From NCBI GenBank assembly GCA_963575745.1, contig CAUYUJ010005022.1, forward strand, positions 10,001 through 64,815: a stretch of DNA of 54,815 nt, given 5' to 3'. Made by a program: the position numbers and the translations under genes. Positions 53,380-54,815 of this stretch are shown here, piece by piece. Positions within the stretch are counted from its first letter, which is position 1. Each line of letters opens with the position of its first letter. Under the pieces are notes generated by a model that saw nothing but the letters and a program-made list of their open reading frames with translations, was not told the DNA's origin and did not search any database. Source of the DNA: Prorocentrum cordatum (taxonomy: Eukaryota > Sar > Dinophyceae > Prorocentrales > Prorocentraceae).

Positions 53380-54215
53380 CCCCCTGGGACTGGGGGGGGG
53401 GGGGGCCGGGCCCCCCTCCCGCCCGCGGGGGGAACGCCGGCGGAAGATGGCGGAAGATGGCGGAAGACGGCCTCATTTCGGCAGACATGCTTCCGCGCAG
53501 CACGGGCGGCCCCAAGATGGTCGGCAAGATGTTCCGAGAGGGCGCGAGTCGCCATCAGGTCGATCCAGGCCGTCCAAGATCGCACCCGGGTGGCCCAGGG
53601 AGCTAACAGGACGCTTCGGGAAGCTTCCGGGTGGCCCTCCCAGAGAGCCCCCAGTGTCAAAATGCATGGTTTTCTTTAGGTCGTTGCACGTTGTCTTGTT
53701 TTCGCGCCTTCGGCTTGCCGACGCGCCAAGACATCCCAAGAGGGCCCAAAAACCTCCCAAAGACGGCCTCAAAGGCCCCCAACCAAGAACGCGTCCAGAC
53801 ACTCCAAGACGCCCTCATGACGGCCCAAAAGGCCCCCACGACGGCCTCCGAAGGCTCCAGGAACGGCCAAGAAATACATCCAGAGTAGAAGCAGCAACCA
53901 GCATTTCAAGGTCGCCGCCCAAAAAGACCTTCAGGAGGCCCCACGCGGCCTCCAGCAAGCACCAAACATCGCGCCCAGACAGCCCAGGGAGCGCCCAGGG
54001 CGTCTCGGGAGGCCTCCGAGAGGCCCCCCCAGAGAACCCCAAGCGTCAACGTGTATGGGTTTTCGCTGAGTTTTTAAAAAGTTTCTCGGATTCCCACGCA
54101 TTCGGTTCGCCGGCGGTCCAAAACAGCCCACGAGGGCCCAAATACCGCCCCAATTCGGCCTAAGAGGCCTCCAACAGAGCGCTCAGACAGTCCAACATGC
54201 TCTCATGACGGCCCC
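53380..54215 (+). repeat. ~850-bp direct repeat, copy 2
   Basis: Follows copy 1 (49430-50287) from GGCGGAAGATGGCGGAAGAC through GAGTAGAAGCAGCAACCAGC to AACGTGTATGGGTTTTCGCT, 3.95 kb downstream, with scattered substitutions and small indels. Confidence 0.85.
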
Positions 54216-54269
54216 AGACGCCCCCAGACCCCCCAGGGGGGCGCTAAACGGGAACCCCTCCTCAAGGCC

Positions 54270-54720
54270 GGGGAAAAAGGGTCAGAATTACAAAGGTTCC
54301 ACGTTCGGGAAAAAAGTCAAACATTTGACACTTCCAATGTCATTCGCCTTGTTTTGTCTCGCAGCCCCCGCAGACGGCCGACGTGGTTAAAAATGACCAT
54401 CTGAGAAAGTCGAAAGCACGATGCGATCGCCCAAGGGCCCCAATAGTACCCCGAACTGATTGAAAATAATACGGGCGCCCGCAAACATGATAAACATGGT
54501 CGACGGAGGCGCCCCCAAGACCACGTCACTCTGCCAAGACAAAAGACATGACAATGGCGTTCGCGCCCGCGCTTTTGCAGGGCGCAGGGCGCCCAACGCG
54601 CCCCGAGGGACAGCAAGAGTCGCCGCAGGATGGCCCGGATGAATCCAGAGGAGGTAGACGCGGCCTACAACCTCCACCTCCCCCTCGCGGCCCCCCACAT
54701 CCCCCTCGCCCCCCCCCGTC
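54270..54720 (+). repeat. ~450-bp direct repeat, copy 2
   Basis: Partner of 52480-52940, 1.8 kb downstream, ending in GAGGAGGTAGACGCGGCCTA and a pyrimidine-rich tract that runs to the end of the window. Confidence 0.8.
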
Positions 54721-54815
54721 CTGCTCCTCCCCCACCTCCTCCTCTTACTCCCCACTCCCCCCCCGTCCTCCCTCCCCCCTCTCATCCTTCCCCCCCCCGT
54801 CATCCTTGCGTTCCC

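Overview
The window looks like nuclear DNA of a dinoflagellate, dominated by repeats. The best evidence is a one-base-deleted copy of the conserved dinoflagellate spliced leader on the minus strand at 44834-44854, heading a retroposed segment. A PIF1-like helicase remnant and long GC-rich repeat arrays also fit. I see no intact ordinary host gene, no rRNA or tRNA gene and no bacterial operon structure.

Layout. 1-9 kb: short repeats, a decayed coding region split by Stowaway-like MITEs, a second MITE type, a (GGA)n tract and a 12-bp ATCGATCTCACT-type satellite. 10-21.7 kb: a dispersed ~165-bp satellite ('satellite A', both orientations) punctuated by a recurring module with a GGCGGTAA/TTACCGCC hairpin, a decayed LINE-type RNase H, a ~300-350-bp satellite and the first of two 90-bp minisatellites. 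21,718-29,375: a 7,658-bp DIRS-order (tyrosine-recombinase) retrotransposon on the minus strand, inserted in satellite A. 29.4-33.7 kb: satellite A resumes, then short-period arrays and the second 90-bp minisatellite. 33.9-47.6 kb: a higher-order repeat of several satellite modules, interrupted by a 160-bp satellite that runs into the PIF1-like pseudogene and by the spliced-leader-bearing retropseudogene. 48-54.8 kb: a ~1-kb-arm inverted repeat with two A-rich insertions in only one arm, followed by long direct repeats.

The retrotransposon is the centrepiece. Reading the minus strand it runs A1 - Gag - reverse transcriptase/RNase H - internal minisatellites - tyrosine recombinase - B1 - A2 - B2. 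These are the split direct repeats of PAT/Ngaro-type elements: A copies of 105 bp and B copies of 117 bp, one mismatch per pair. The B1/A2 junction reproduces the junction expected of a circular intermediate, the satellite can be rejoined across the element with no clear target duplication, and the recombinase keeps its R...HxxR...W...Y residues. Gag and Pol each carry one apparent frameshift. The terminal A repeat holds a 21-nt sequence resembling the spliced leader at 18 of 21 positions, in sense with Gag and about 65 nt before its ATG.

All calls come from reading the sequence; no database or alignment program was used. Repeat boundaries are approximate unless exact bases are discussed.
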